Origin: Onchocerca volvulus
Taxonomy: Eukaryota; Nematoda; Chromadorea; Rhabditida; Onchocercidae
Assembly: GCA_000499405.2 (NCBI GenBank)
Contig: HG738139.1
Coordinates: 7,960,616 to 8,024,615 of the forward strand
Length of the DNA stretch: 64,000 nt
Direction of reading: 5' to 3'
Shown: piece after piece, positions 51,341 to 64,000 of the stretch
Layout: every line of letters begins with the position of its first letter
How positions within the stretch are numbered: position 1 is the first letter of the stretch
Position numbers and translations under genes: made by a program
Notes under the pieces: model-generated
Database searches by the model: none
Seen by the model: the letters and a program-made list of their open reading frames with translations, nothing else
Told to the model about the DNA's origin: nothing

Positions 51341-53058
51341 TACTTATATTGCTACCACTGCAATGCTAAACTAGATACAATTACAGTATGAATAGTGCAA
51401 AGATACAATCTAATTTATTACCAGTACAATAGAGTTTCTTGTGAAATAAAGTGGATGGTATGATATTTCTGTAAAATTTTAAACTACGAATAAAAAAAAT
51501 ATTTGGAAATAAAAGTGTGCGTTTACACCTCAGAAAGTACCAACTAATAAAGATGAGTAATACAAAATAGATCGAAGATTGTTATGATGAAAATAAGAGG
51601 ATTGTGACAAATCGTACACAAATTAGAGTGTACGGACGTTTCAACTCCATGAATAATTTCTCCCCTGTCCATACTATTTTAAAACTTCAAAATCACATCT
51701 CAAGAAATAAAACAAACAGCAATCCCAAATTCGAGCAAAATTGTCTGCAACTGGAAAGGACTAATTGCAAATTGTTAGTTTTTGGCTACTCGTTTCATAA
51801 CCTGGCCTACTGACAAACTTCGTGCAGAAGGGCCGTACGATGATTTTGTATAATTTTGGAGATTTTAATTTTGAAATTGCAGGTCAAATTAAGATCTGTT
51901 GGGGAAGTTAATTTTATGTGTTGATGAGAGAGGTAGGTCTTTTTGCAAAAAGTTTTGCTAAATGATAGGAGAGTGATTCTTCGTTACAAACATTTACAGA
52001 TAATATCCAAGCAAACTGATCACTAGATTAAATTATCCTCTCTTTTGTCGGTCACAAAGAAGAATACTGCTCCTTGATTCTCCATCTGCTTTGTCGCTTC
52101 GAACTTCAGTTGCTGCTTCAAACAGAACTGATTCGGACCGCTGCCGATTGCCCTCGAACTTGACTTCGAACTAAAGTATAGAAAACTAATTCTGCTCTGA
52201 AATCCCAACCTTATAAATCCTTTGGGGGCTTCTCCTCTTCTCCTGATCTCCAAGGTATGGTATGATTGGTCGACTTTGTTTTTTTCATCCTTAATCGGTG
52301 CGTTTTGGCGATAGATATGTTTATCTTTGTTTATCATTTTGATGGTAAACATGTTTATCTTTTGTTTATTGTTTTAGCGGCAATCCTTTTGGCAGCAAAC
52401 ATGTTTGTCAGCTTGTTGGCCCCTTCCAAACTATTTTCGCGTTTCTTGACCTTTAACATCTCTTTTTTGCAATAATAACAACTTTCGGATTTTTCCAATA
52501 GGATTGATGTGATATGGTCAGGCAACACTCTAATTTCGTTCTTCAGTTCTATTACTCCGCTATTCCCTTATACTTTATCGTTCATGGTGCATTGACGAAT
52601 GCAATTATTTTTATAGTAAAAGTTTTCAAGTGTGAGCTGTTCATATGTTTTCATGTGAGACCATTGAACATTTTTAAAGTTAGTAGATTCTGTATGTGAA
52701 GCTGTCTTAGTGAAAAAATATGAGATCGAGAAATATTTGCGGTGAAAAAGCATGAGACATAATGTAGTAATAAGGATTTTGAGTTAGAAGTCCAAGTAAA
52801 TGAGATTACAAAATCGAAGTTTTATTTCATGCAGTAATATAGAAACAATGAACATTAAAGAGAGGGCATGAAATAGAACATTGCATTACAACAGATATTT
52901 TAATTACTGTCATTATTGCGTGCCATTTCTATTTTAGATATATTATCTACATGGAATGGTTTTATATCAGTACTATTAATGATAATTATAGACTCCGGAA
53001 GTTCACTTTATGACGCGTATTGTAATAGTAGAAAAGAATTATGTACAACTGTATTTTT
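51341..53058. other. Intergenic between divergent Ran and dyskerin genes
   Basis: 1.7 kb holding one reverse-oriented LTR-like repeat (51890-52470). Outside it I see no exon or motif beyond the expected promoters. Confidence 0.5.
51890..52470 (-). repeat. Solo LTR-like repeat, copy 4 (reverse orientation)
   Basis: On the minus strand it reads TGTTAAAGGTCAAGAAACGC, then GCTGCCAAAAGGATT. AGATAAACATGTTTACCATC and AACATATCTATCGCCAAAA follow, then GGAGATCAGG, a TATA-like TTTATAAGG, AATCAAGGAGCAGTATTCTT and TTTGCTTGGATATT. It is the best preserved copy at the 5' side. Three AACATGTTT/AACATATCT-plus-CCAAAA-like units near its start indicate internal repetition. Confidence 0.55.
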
Positions 53059-53060
53059 AG
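53059..53060 (+). promoter_or_regulatory. Probable spliced-leader acceptor of dyskerin
   Basis: TGTATTTTTAG followed by AGAAAGAAATGG: an acceptor 8 bases before the initiating ATG, with no upstream coding exon. Confidence 0.5.
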
Positions 53061-53068
53061 AGAAAGAA

Positions 53069-56000
53069 ATGGGAAAGAAACAAAAGTCAATGAAACAGAA
53101 TGAATTGGATGTGGGCGTAAGTTCTGTTCTCTCATTTACCAGTCTTTTGTTGAATTATATGTGAATTATGGGTCATAAGCAATTTTCGTTTCAATTATAT
53201 TATTGTTTCAGGAAGCTCAAGCTACAGGTGACTATTCAATTAAACCTTCTGAAAAGGCAGCTGTGTTAGATACTTCCCAATGGCCACTGTTGTTGAAGGT
53301 AATCAATCATTTGTATATATGTTCTGAGAGAAAAAGATATATATTTAGATAAAAAGATATATAAGATAAAAAGATATATATAAAAGACATATATATATAT
53401 ATATATGTATATAACCCATCCTTTTTTTATTAGTAATTCTTGCTATTGGACCTTACTATGCTTCCGGCATGAAAAGCAATTTTAACAGTGTTTTGGAATA
53501 TGCATAGCAGCCTATTGAATGTAAGATGAAACATATTACTTCATAGAGAGTCATTTCTCATCAAATAATTTGAACTGATAGGTTTGAGAACAGTTATTAA
53601 ATTTTGATTTCTTTAAGAAAAGCTCACGAGACTAAAATCTTGACGAAATTTTCAGAATTTCGATAAATTGAATGTACGATCCAATCATTATACTCCACTT
53701 CCGGAAGGCTGCTCGCCGCTTAAAAGAGATATCAAAAATTACGTTTCGTCCGGTTGTATAAATTTGGACAAACCAGCTAATCCGTCAAGTCATGAAGTGG
53801 TCGCATGGGTTAAAAGAATATTACGAGTTGACAAAACTGGGCATAGTGGCACGTTAGATCCCAAAGTATGGCATTGTATGAATAAAACTTTCTCTTACTA
53901 AATCATTTCCTAATAATGGTTTATAAATACAGCAAGATATAATGCGGAGTAGTTAATACTTTCGTGATTATTCGGTTATTAATTTATTTCTTCTCTATTT
54001 CTTTAGAAAATGTACTCTTAAATTTGAAATACAGTCTGTATTTTCCCCAAGTTCCGGATATTATTTACATTTCTGTTGTAAATATTTCTTTCCTAAATGA
54101 ATAAAAAGCAAGTAGAATTTTTTTTTTGGATCGGCTGAATTTGTAGAAAAATATCAGACTTCCTATTTTTTATCAGAATTTGTTAATTATAGGTGTCGGG
54201 TTGTTTGATTGTTTGCATTGATCGAGCTACTAGACTTGCAAAATCACAGCAAGGTGCCGGAAAGGAATATGTTGCGATATTTCGATTGCATAATACTGTT
54301 GAATCAGAAAAAAAAGTGAGACAGGCTTTAGAGAAGTTGACCGGCGCATTGTTTCAACGTCCACCGCTTATATCTGCTGTCAAACGCCAGTTAAGAATCA
54401 GGACAATCTATGAAAACAGACTAATTGAGTATAATCCGAATCAGAATATGGGCATATTTTGGGTTTGTCTTATTCAAATTTGTAATTATCCTGTAATTTA
54501 CATTTTGCAATCCACTACATCCATTGCAGTTTTCTTTTATTGTTTCCACTCTTGTCAATTGATTGATAAGTTGCATTTTTGTTATAGAATTGAGCTGATT
54601 TAAAATTTTAATTTTAAGGTAAAATGCGAAGCGGGAACTTATGTACGAACAATCTGTGTGCATCTCGGTTTACTCTTGGGCGTTGGCGGTCAAATGCAAG
54701 AGCTACGGAGAGTTCGTTCAGGTATGTTTTTCAGATTTTGCAGAATTGATATCATTTTTTATTTAAAATCATTCAATAGTTCATGTTACATTACTTTATA
54801 TTTTCAGGTATTTTTGGTGAAAACGATAATCTGATGACGATGCATGACATTCTAGACGCGCAGTATCTTTATGACCATCACAGTGATGATAGTTATTTGC
54901 GGAGAGTGATCAGACCACTTGAATCTCTTCTTGTGGGCCATAAACGAATCGTTGTTAAAGATAGTGCTGTAAGCACTTTCTTCGTTTGTTTTATTATCTC
55001 AAGATTAAAGCAAAAATCTTTATTCCTCCCTAAGAACTTATTAGAACTATATGTTAATCTGTTGTAGCGCTTTTTCATTAGTATAAGATTTTTATTAATA
55101 GTTATTCCCTGTGCATGAACGCACTTCGGTCTCTCGAAAAAGTAAGTGATACAAATTATGAAATCTTCCCATTCAGTTTTATAAACCTTTTCAATCTTCA
55201 TTTTGTCCGACAAGCCGGTACATAATATTGTGTTATTATGTCATTGTTTAAGTTCTATTTAACTACTTCCATGTTAAGGCAGGTTTGGGATTTCTGTTGT
55301 ATGCATTTAAATGTTGTATTCACGCCATTTTATTAGGTGAATGCAATTTGCTATGGAGCCAAAATACTTTTGCCGGGTATTCTTCGATTTGAAAATGGAA
55401 TCGAGTTGAATGAAGAAATTGTTATTGTAACAACGAAAGGTGAAGCCATTTGTTTAGGTTGGTTCTACTCCTCTGATTTTTAATTGGTTTAGAACAGAAT
55501 AGAAATAATTGTTCCACATAGATATTTAAAATATTACAATTTTCAAATTTTTCGCTTCAAAATTTTAACATTTTTGGGTTTAGCATTGGCTTTAATGACA
55601 ACGTCAACCATGGCAGTAACGGATCATGGAGTTGTTGCAAAAATCAAGAGAGTGATTATGGAAAGAGATACTTACGCTCGAAAATGGTGTCTTGGTCCAA
55701 TCGCATCCAAAAAAAAGGCGATGGTCATTTATTTTTCTTCGATTCATATAATGAAATATCACGTCATTCTTCATTTACTTGTTTTAATGAATCTTTGGAT
55801 TTAAAGATTGAACAAGTCGAGCTTTATAAATGAAAAATGAAAGATTTTATTTCAAAATATTCTTAAAAGATTTTTAGATAACTCAGGGATTACTCGATAA
55901 ATATGGTAAACCTAATGAGAAAACTCCGAGTGGTTGGCGTTCCGCTTATTATGATCTTAGTGATACAAATTCGAATAATTATAAACAACTGTCACTAGAA

Positions 56001-56385
56001 TCTAAGAAAAAGGATTCTGAAAACCAGGTTTAATTTTCACATTTTTATCTAGAAGAGAAAGGAAGGGATGGTAAGCTAATTTAAAGGGACAGTCAAATAA
56101 TAGTTTCATAGCACTGACTCTTTAAGATATTTTCTCAGTGGCTAATATTTAATCAGAAATCGTGTAATTTATTTGAGGCATTAATGCTCATTTTCCATTT
56201 TAATATACCATTCGTTTTGGGCCTGTATTTTTTCAAATCATGGAATAGGAAATTGAGGTATCCTAAACTAGTGTTATCCATACAAATTAATGTAAACTGG
56301 CTCAAAATTTTTGCAGCAATCAGAAAAGAAAGAGAGAAAAAAGATGGAATCGTCAGATTCATCAACTGATGAAGAAAGCGAGTAA
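53069..56385 (+). CDS. Dyskerin / Cbf5 / NAP57, H/ACA snoRNP pseudouridine synthase
   Basis: Catalytic subunit of H/ACA snoRNPs; converts uridine to pseudouridine in rRNA and snRNA in the nucleolus. Ten phased exons: 53069..53116, 53212..53298, 53656..53865, 54193..54462, 54619..54721, 54808..54968, 55337..55457, 55584..55723, 55878..56027, 56317..56385; 452 residues. DKLN-type N-terminal region, [19 protein letters not shown], the catalytic aspartate in [10 protein letters not shown] (about 113), [27 protein letters not shown], and [10 protein letters not shown]. The PUA domain begins about 300 ([34 protein letters not shown]). The C-terminal tail is short ([19 protein letters not shown]) and lacks the long lysine-repeat tail of human dyskerin (514 residues). 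The catalytic set is complete. Confidence 0.96.
53326..53412. repeat. AT-rich microsatellite in dyskerin intron 2
   Basis: Tandem (AGATAAAA)-like units pass into a (AT)n run. Confidence 0.8.
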
Positions 56386-57776
56386 ATTGTAAAAATTCAT
56401 TAATTCGTTGTTGATTTCTCATTGTTTATTAAATTTTTGCCTCAGATTTGCAATGAGGTCTAATTAAGTGTCTAGTGATTAAAAAAGATGAAGATGTCAT
56501 AGGGCTTCCGCATAGATTTATTTTGAGCGAAGCGGGGGAAGGACACAGAACTATTTCAAGGTTCATGTCATCAAATTTTTGATATGATGTAGTGATAAGC
56601 TGTTTTTCTATCATTTATTTAAAAAACACAGAATTTAAAAGAATTGTTATTTCTCGAAGTAAATGAGAATAGGATTATCATGATTTCACCAAAATTGCTC
56701 CAGCTTTCCTTGCTTTTGATGTTGCTGAGTCAAGATATTCATCAGAAGATTACGTCATGATTCATAAAGGATTCAAGTCGTCTCGTCATTCTGTTGTCAT
56801 ATTTCAGGAAATTTGCTTTGATATTTTTTATCTTATTTAGAACAGAAGTTTCTCTTTATGGACCTCAGAGAATCAATTCCTTCAAACAATGTTCAACATT
56901 TGTTGTGTTCTATGTAGTTTTTCCTTCGTTGTTGTCAAAAATTGTTAACTATAAAGATTTAAAAATTGTGTGATAAATTCTGCGCTGTACTATTTTTAAA
57001 TCCGAAGTGACAGTAATTCAGAGAGCTATGTCAAGCTACTCACTTTATGTAGCTTTAAGAAGTTGAAATGAAATAGATAAGGAGTCTTCTTCGTTCAAAC
57101 TATAAACTTTAAAGCGTTAAAGAAAAAATAAGCAGTTCTATATATTCAAAAAAAAGGAAAAAAAAGTTGCAAATAATAGTGCCAACATTTGAAAAATTGG
57201 GAAAAATTGTATGAAGTATTTGTAAATATATTTCTACGACTCACAACTTATTGAATCCGACATATCCTTTTCAAGAGTCCAGGAATTCATGTACAAACTA
57301 ATGTTCCACTTTCCCGCCTATATTGGAGGAAGTATGCTATCCTACCATCTTGGTGACTCCAATCACTTTTTTCTTGATACTGAAATTATCAGAATTAGTT
57401 TTGGCACATTCTTTTTCGTGTTTCTGCACACTACTTCTCTGAATTTTTATTTTGATCACTAGGCATCAAGTTTAGGAAGTTTACACTCAAACGAGTCACT
57501 TTACAAATATAATTCAATCTTTAATGAAAAGGCACTAAAACAACATTAAAATAACATTGTTAACTTAATCTTTTTCTGGACTTCATTTTCCTCTATTAAA
57601 TTCATTGAACCTATTTAAGTTTCTACTGGCCATTTCTGCCAAATTCATTCTTGTTATACAATGAATGTCTTTCCATACTGGAATTTTTTTATCTAATGAA
57701 AATGGCTATTGAATAATACGGACATTCTAGAACCCCGTATTTCCGAAATAGGATCACAAAAAAATTTTTGATCTTT
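56386..57776. other. Intergenic between convergent dyskerin and coronin genes
   Basis: 1.4 kb with no supported exon. It holds the 3' untranslated regions of both genes. Confidence 0.5.
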
Positions 57777-60700
57777 CTAGAAGCTATACGTATCAGCCAT
57801 ATTTTTTTCGGCTATCTCGTCTTCCAATAAACGAATTCTTCTCTCGTGCTGACGTAGAATAGTTTTGATTTTGTTCAAATCTGATAACACGTCTTCTAAT
57901 GAACTTGGCTGAAATTTAAATTTTTTGAATGAAAGCTACTGATTTTATAGTCGAATATACTTCAGCAAACAAAAATTAATGTAAAGTCTCCATTAAAAGT
58001 TGTTTGATAAATGTAGAGTAGGATTGCATAGCAGAAATGGTAGTATTATTATTCGCTATTATTCGATTTATTATTAGTTTTATTATTCATGGTAGTTCTA
58101 TCCATTAGCGAATAATAAAAAAATTTTTTAAATAGAGGACAATGAAGAGTAACGAAGCTTTAAATAAATTATGGACTGCAGACATTCTAAATCGAATAAA
58201 CTACATCTTAAGAGCATTTTCATTATTCATTAAACTTTGCTGGCTAACAATTCGCAACCTCCATAATGCAGAAGATGCAATAGTATTGGGGAAGAAAAAT
58301 GAAATATATTCCTGAAAACCGAAAGCAAGTCACAAAGACAGAGAAGCGTGCTGACCAATTGAAATTCTTAAAATTCAGGAAGACAGTAAGTGATCTATGG
58401 GTCTTTTTCAAGCATTAGATTGATCAAGAAAATCTTTATTTACCTCTGAAGTGCCACTCACGCTCTGTCTTGGTGAAACTGAATTACTACGCATTTGTTG
58501 TGGCGGAGCAAGCTCTTCTCGATCCGGCTCTCTATCTTTTTCTCGTCTGATACGTTCTAAATCAGCAGTTATTCTTCTCTGACCAGGTGTTGTCGATGCA
58601 CCATCTTTTTCGACATGCGATCGCAAGTGTACCTGAACACTAACAAAAATGAAAAAAAAAACTTAAAAATAACACAACTTTGCTTCATTTTAAATTTCTT
58701 CATTACTAAGCTTTATTATATCTTGCCTTGGTTTTAATCAAACTATAGAAATTATTGAAGATAGCACCTGCTGCCGATGTACCACTGGATTTAGGCGTTC
58801 TGGACTGCGTGTATTTTGTGGACGCTGTTCACGTTCGGGACCACCAACACGTTCTATTCTAATAATGCCAGTATCTTCGTCAACTGGTCCAGCAAGCATA
58901 CTTTTCGGTCTGGTTTGACGGATTGTCGAAGTTGGCTCCTTATGATGTATATCTTCATTTGATGACTTCCTCTGCTGTTCAGTCTGTGGGCGCGATGTGG
59001 CCAGTTCCTGGCTAGATTTTTTGCCACTATATTTCTTATCACAATTGTGCAGAATATCCAAATTCATACTTGGATGTTCTGCATAGTTTTCATATAGTAG
59101 TAGCCAAAACAATTCTGAATAAGAATTTATTTAAAATCGGTGATAAGGAAATTAAAACCTGGGAGGAAGATTAGCAAGGATGTTAGCTTTTTTGGCTACT
59201 TGTATTTTAGGTTTAGCAATAGCAGCGTCTGGATTTACTGGTACCAAATTCGGAGGAGCATTTTGACCTCCGATAAATTGTTCCGCGGTCAATGCTGGCA
59301 CGTGACTTCGAGTATCTGGATACAAATCTGCCTAAAATTACAAGAAATGAGGGTAATTTGCATTTCGACCAACTTATTTTTTCACTTTTTTAGTAGCTCA
59401 TTTATTCAGGGCTTTAGATCCTATTTAAATAAAGCAAATCTTATTCTACAACTCTATGATAGTCACAAGATATGTCACAACAAAGTGGAATAAAGCATAG
59501 CGCATATCTTTTCAATAAAGAAATGTACCGAAGATTTAATTTAATCAAGAAAATATATTTCAATCTTTCAAAGAAGAAAAAAGAGAAAAGAGTGGGAGCG
59601 AAAGTAGAGTTCTAAAACCGCTCAGTGAAAAATGAATGATACTGTAAAGATGTATCACTACTTCTTCACAATTTGGAATATACTGAATTTCAAATGATCA
59701 AACCTGATATAAATCAGATTTCCTCGGAACAAAAAACTGCAATTCATCGACAATACCTTTTGTTGTTACTTTATATATGCGTGCAATTTCATTTTCATTA
59801 GAGTTGAGACCCAATTTTGGCATGAATGCAATGCCACGCTGAGGTTCGGATGTAGTGTACGTGTTGATATAATGTACAAACGGATATTCATTGTTCACTT
59901 CATAATACCGTATAGCACAATCGCCCTGAATAGCTAAGTGGTGGCTATAACACGAACTGATTTAAGAAATATCCAATAAATTAATAAGAATAAAAGTCTA
60001 CTTAAATATGGATTCATAAGTTTCAATTTCTTTGATGATGACTCATCTACTGTATAAATGTGATATTGAAATAAGTTGTGAATTTGCCTTTGTGTTTCAT
60101 CAAATTCTAATATATATTGTTAAGTAATAAAGAGAAACAAAGGAAAAGAAAAAAAAACACATTTTGTTATCATTTACTTTGCCTGCTAGATAAACAAGGC
60201 CACTGTCTTCGTCATACAATGGAAATAGAACACCGTTACTTGTATCAAGCTCCTCTTGTATCAGTGGTTCATCCAGATTCTCCTGAATATTTTTGGTTGA
60301 TAAGCATGATTTGGAAAGAAATCCGAGATAAAATTCTAGCAAAAATTGAGAAAAAAACTTATGCTAATTTGGAAAGGAAGAGCATAAATATGTCTAATTA
60401 ATTATTATGGTAAAAAAAATAACAAACTTGTGTTCGAAGTGCATAAAGTCTTTCAGAACGTTTCGTGAAACCAGTAGTAAAGATTCTGCCATCTTTGAGA
60501 AAAATTGCGCGTTGTGGTTTCACTCCTTCATGTCCATTACCCTGATAAAGCACTTCACCTGTGTGAGAATCGATTACCCGTATTTTCCTATCTTTAGATG
60601 TTGTAACGAATCGGCTTCCTAGAAATAGTAAATCATATAATCTTAAAATTTCCAAAATACCATTTAGCTCCATTCTACATGTTTCATTTCTTTGATGGTG

Positions 60701-63552
60701 ATTTTTCTGCTCCACACCCAGTAAGGATTCAAATAGAAAGTTTCAAAATTCACAACCACACAATGATTAGAGAAATGCGCATCAATATTTTCAAAATATA
60801 TTGCTTGCAGAAAAAAACTAACAAATTCCTAAGAAAATGTACAGGAAATGATTGGTACAAACAAACCATCGTAGTTGAAAGATACAGACCATATCATATC
60901 CGGATGGCCACTGATTTCAAGTAAAGCTTCCCCTGTACCGACGTTCCAAATCAATAATTTATTTTCGCCGCCTGAAAACATAAAAATAAGCATACTGAGG
61001 AATAATTATATTATAACAAGACAGTCTCTTTTAATGACAAGAAAACATTTATGAACTATATTTGAAGAATTAACACTGGAAATTGGAAATAATAACTTTT
61101 CAATAGGAAGTAATGATTATCCCTTTTTTATAGCTTTTTCCATTCATTATGTTTTTATTTGAAAAAAAAAAAAAAAAAGAAATTAAATGAAGAATTGAAA
61201 ATACTGTGAGCAACAATCCTCGCTAATTATTTCTTGAAAAATATACCAGCAGTAAGCAGAATATTGCTAGCTGTTGGATGCCATGCTAAAGTGTTCACAC
61301 GCTTCTGATGACCGCACAGTTCAACTGCTGGTTCGTTAATCGTACGAATTAGACCATTTTGTGGAATTAACCATACCTTAATTATATATTAATTAATGAT
61401 ATAACTATACCTCCACAAACATGTTCCAGAGAAATACAGTAAAGCACCATTATGTGAATAAGTAAAAAGAAATATATATATATTATATATATTATATATA
61501 TAATATATATACATATTTATATATATAATATATATTATATATATTTTTATATATATACTTATAATTTTAATGCATACATACTGAAAATGCAGTGGAAATA
61601 TATTTCCTACATTTACTAAAACTGGTTGTAGCGATACCTTGCAAGTAGTATCCTCTGAACAGCTGGCAATGACATTATCGTTAAAAGGACTCCAGGCTAT
61701 TTCAAGGCATGGAGCACGATGAGCATCTACGAAAGGATAGTCCTTTTCGATACGTCCTACCTGCAATAATGTCGTTTTGAAATAATAATTCTATTATTTT
61801 GAAAATAAAAAATGTTTAGTAAAAAAGCAAACTTGCAATGTCCCCAGATATAGTTAGATGGAATGTCTAACATATAAACAAATGTAGTCATTTGCCATCA
61901 CCTTTCCTATAATCAAATCTTTAAACACCTGCCACTTCATAAAAGTTTGTTTCTACTTTAACATTCTCTTAAGATCAACAGAGTGCTTAATGTAATATAT
62001 GCAATTTAAATATTATAATTCGTGGAGTACATCTAAATTATATTAAAATCATATGAAATTCTCAAACATCGATACAAAGTTCCCAACATTTTGATATGGA
62101 ATGCTAATAAATTGAATAGTTTCGGATCCCAGCTGTATAACTATTTTACAGTTCATTCATCAGATTAAAATTAGCACTGACTTCACTTTTTAACTGTGTG
62201 TATTCTGCTGTCTTTTTTTGCCTTGATCGCAACTTAATTGACGAAATTAATAGAAATTTAAGAACGATTTTACATATTGAAAAGGAGGGAGAGAGAGAGA
62301 GAAAGAGAGAATAACCCATCACTTTTAAGATTTGGCAAATTAAAAATATGAAAAACAGGCAATGATAAAGGCGTATTGAAGTTCCCCTATTTAAGTAATG
62401 TGTATAAAAGATATGTGATAAGAATCATCATAAAGCCCAGAAGTTTCCTGATCGTTTTTAATTTATCATCCATAAAATGTTCCGTCTTTAAAGAGTCAAA
62501 TTGTGACACATAAAAAGAATTATTTATTGAATTTAGTGCCTAAAATATAAATTTCCAATATTCTATTCCCTAGACTAAGAATTGGCAGACTTTAAGGCAG
62601 TAAGATGAAAATGGAATTAAGATCAAGATGAAAATACAGAAATATTCTGCTCCTTTTCTGAAATTTGAAGTAATATCTAAAAAATTCAACACTTTGAAGA
62701 TCAAAAACTTCAAGCATTAGATACAGAAACCAAAACTGAAACATTGAGAATATTGTAATTTATAGATGAAGGCGCTGAAGCTGCAAAATAGACTAAAGAA
62801 ATAGAAGTGGACAATTCCCACTCTCTTCTCCTCCTATCTCTGTATTCTAAAAGTAAGGATCTTTCGACAACATTGATTTCTCAACTGAAGAATAAAAAAG
62901 TACTATGAATGAATATGCTAAACTGAAAATTACCTAATGAAAAATTTCATTGAAATGAACTCCTCTTATCTCTACAATTCCTAATTTCTTACTATAAAAA
63001 TCAACTCATTCTTAAACATAACTAATCACTTTCAACTATGATACATACGCTTCAAGACTACATAGTTTACCCAAATTAGTACCCTAAAACATTATGGAAA
63101 AAAAAAAAAGGAAAATGAACTATGAAACTTTATCACAGATAAAAAAAGCAATTACTTCTGAACTCTCCTATTAATCATTTTTCACATGGAAAAAATTAAT
63201 GATTAATGTGGAATCAAAATGAAAGTAATATTTTTTAATAATGATAATATTATAGGAGAAATGAAGGATCAAAAAAGATAGCATTCATAAGAGACAAACT
63301 ACAAAATAATGATTTGATAATTATTCGCAATGCATCTCTCTCTCTCCGTGCGAATTGTCTCGCAAGCAATTATAGCGACATTTGTTCCTGCTGAAGATGA
63401 AGTGACATCCTGTACTGCAGCGATTATAGGAGTTATGCCTCTTTTCCACTTCAAATCTATCATTTATGTCTATTTCTCAAAAAAGCCAATGTTTCATTGT
63501 GCTAGGACAATAATTACTTTTACTTCTTTCCAAGTACCAACCATGTCAAAGA

Positions 63553-63597
<45 letters not shown>

Positions 63598-64000
63598 CTG
63601 CTAAGTCATCCCATCATCATCTACATCATCGGATCTGTGCAATCGGGTCATCCAGTACAGGGTCAACCTCTTAATTCAGGTCAAAAATGCTCAATAAAGT
63701 ATGACAATCATCGATCAATCAGTGATTTCCCACTTCATCTCAATACTCGAATAAAAGAAAGAAAGAGTCAGTCCTTGCAGGGAAAAGGAAATAATTTAAT
63801 AAATGAATGAATGAATGAATGATTGGATGGATGGTGGAAAGGATGACCTTATTGATGGGTATGACGAGGAATGGTCCACCAGCTCCTTTGCAGATTATTG
63901 CAATAAATTTGGAATTACAAGCGCAGAACAGTGAATCCCATGTAATTTCGGTGATGCGTATATCGGACATGCATTGCTCATGCTTTACGGGCTTGCAGAA
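57777..64000 (-). CDS. cor-1: Coronin (actin-binding WD-repeat protein), 5' end beyond the window
   Basis: Binds F-actin and regulates Arp2/3-dependent actin turnover at the cell cortex. Eleven exons in the window, all in phase: 64000(partial)..63848, 61760..61638, 61376..61247, 60971..60867, 60618..60428, 60282..60178, 59925..59704, 59331..59159, 59026..58768, 58632..58444, 57908..57777; 593 residues here. Coronin motifs: SLFCACNSKFIAIICKG, DAHRAPCLEIAWSPFNDNVI followed by ASCSEDTTCK, HQKRVNTLAWHPTASNILL, GNGHEGVKPQRAIFLKDGR and GFTKRSERLYALRTQ. LDTSNGVLFPLYDEDSGLVY, YTTSEPQRGIAFMPK and ADLYPDT complete the propeller. Then comes a charged unique region of about 210 residues rich in Arg/Glu/Gln, and a terminal coiled coil (LNKIKTILRQHERRIRLLED). 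The acceptor of exon 9 (ATATAG at 59027) was chosen by phase. The first coding bases lie to the right of 64000. Confidence 0.93.
61470..61556. repeat. (AT)n microsatellite in a coronin intron
   Basis: About 85 bases of TATATA with short interruptions, in the 261-base intron between coronin exons 2 and 3. Confidence 0.9.
63557..63596. repeat. (CA)20 microsatellite
   Basis: Forty bases of uninterrupted CA within a coronin intron, followed by CATCATC-rich sequence. It creates the artificial poly-His-Thr frame seen on the plus strand. Confidence 0.97.
63802..63822. repeat. (AATG)n microsatellite
   Basis: Five tandem AATG units at the start of the large coronin intron, just after the donor side of exon 1. 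Confidence 0.9.

Larger units (their letters stand above)
61761..63847. other. Large coronin intron (2.1 kb)
   Basis: No additional exon seen. Contains a GA-rich microsatellite at 62284-62310 and a (CA)20 tract at 63557-63596. Confidence 0.6.

Noticed and set aside
63330..63674. 114-codon frame with a His-Thr repeat
   Set aside because: Created by the (CA)20 microsatellite in a coronin intron on the other strand.

Overview
The window is nuclear DNA of a nematode, most likely a filarial (onchocercid) worm. It is strongly AT-rich. Genes are split into short exons with GT/AG introns and polypyrimidine-TTTCAG acceptors, and several starts sit just downstream of a good acceptor, as expected for spliced-leader trans-splicing. 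Proteins are typical of nematodes (TWK two-pore potassium channels, an expanded casein-kinase-1 branch). A decayed piece of bacterial ribosomal protein L9, best explained as nuclear-integrated Wolbachia DNA, points to the filarial lineage. I rebuilt the gene models by joining exons with matching splice phases; all coordinates come from that manual reading.

Layout. 0.9-1.15 kb (-): doubtful small two-exon gene. 3.1-10.5 kb (+): 12-exon TWK channel whose third intron carries the L9 remnant. 10.5-16.4 kb: gene-poor, with one solo-LTR-like repeat. 16.4-19.3 kb (-): DNA primase small subunit. 19.8-21.7 kb: decayed BEL/Pao retrotransposon with an LTR-like end. 22.9-23.4 kb (-): small secreted cysteine-containing orphan. 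26.8-29.7 kb (+): second TWK channel with one GC-AG intron. 30.8-43.7 kb (-): a same-strand series read from high to low coordinates: single-domain peroxisomal-type hydroxysteroid/acyl-CoA dehydrogenase, an unrecognised helical protein, proteasome lid subunit Rpn12, and a casein kinase 1 of the TTBK-like class. 44.3-48.7 kb (+): SUMO-like Rad60/Esc2/NIP45 protein, then a DNAJC30-like membrane-anchored J protein. 50.0-51.3 kb (-): Ran GTPase. 53.1-56.4 kb (+): dyskerin/Cbf5 pseudouridine synthase. 57.8-64.0 kb (-): coronin, with its 5' end beyond the window.

Most genes are independent housekeeping functions (replication priming, proteolysis, nuclear transport, rRNA modification, actin regulation). 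There is no biosynthetic or defence cluster. The most unusual feature is the bacterial L9 fragment, which starts at a channel exon's 5' splice site and continues that exon's reading frame. Repeats include four copies of an LTR-like element and three copies of a GGCCACGC-type interspersed repeat.
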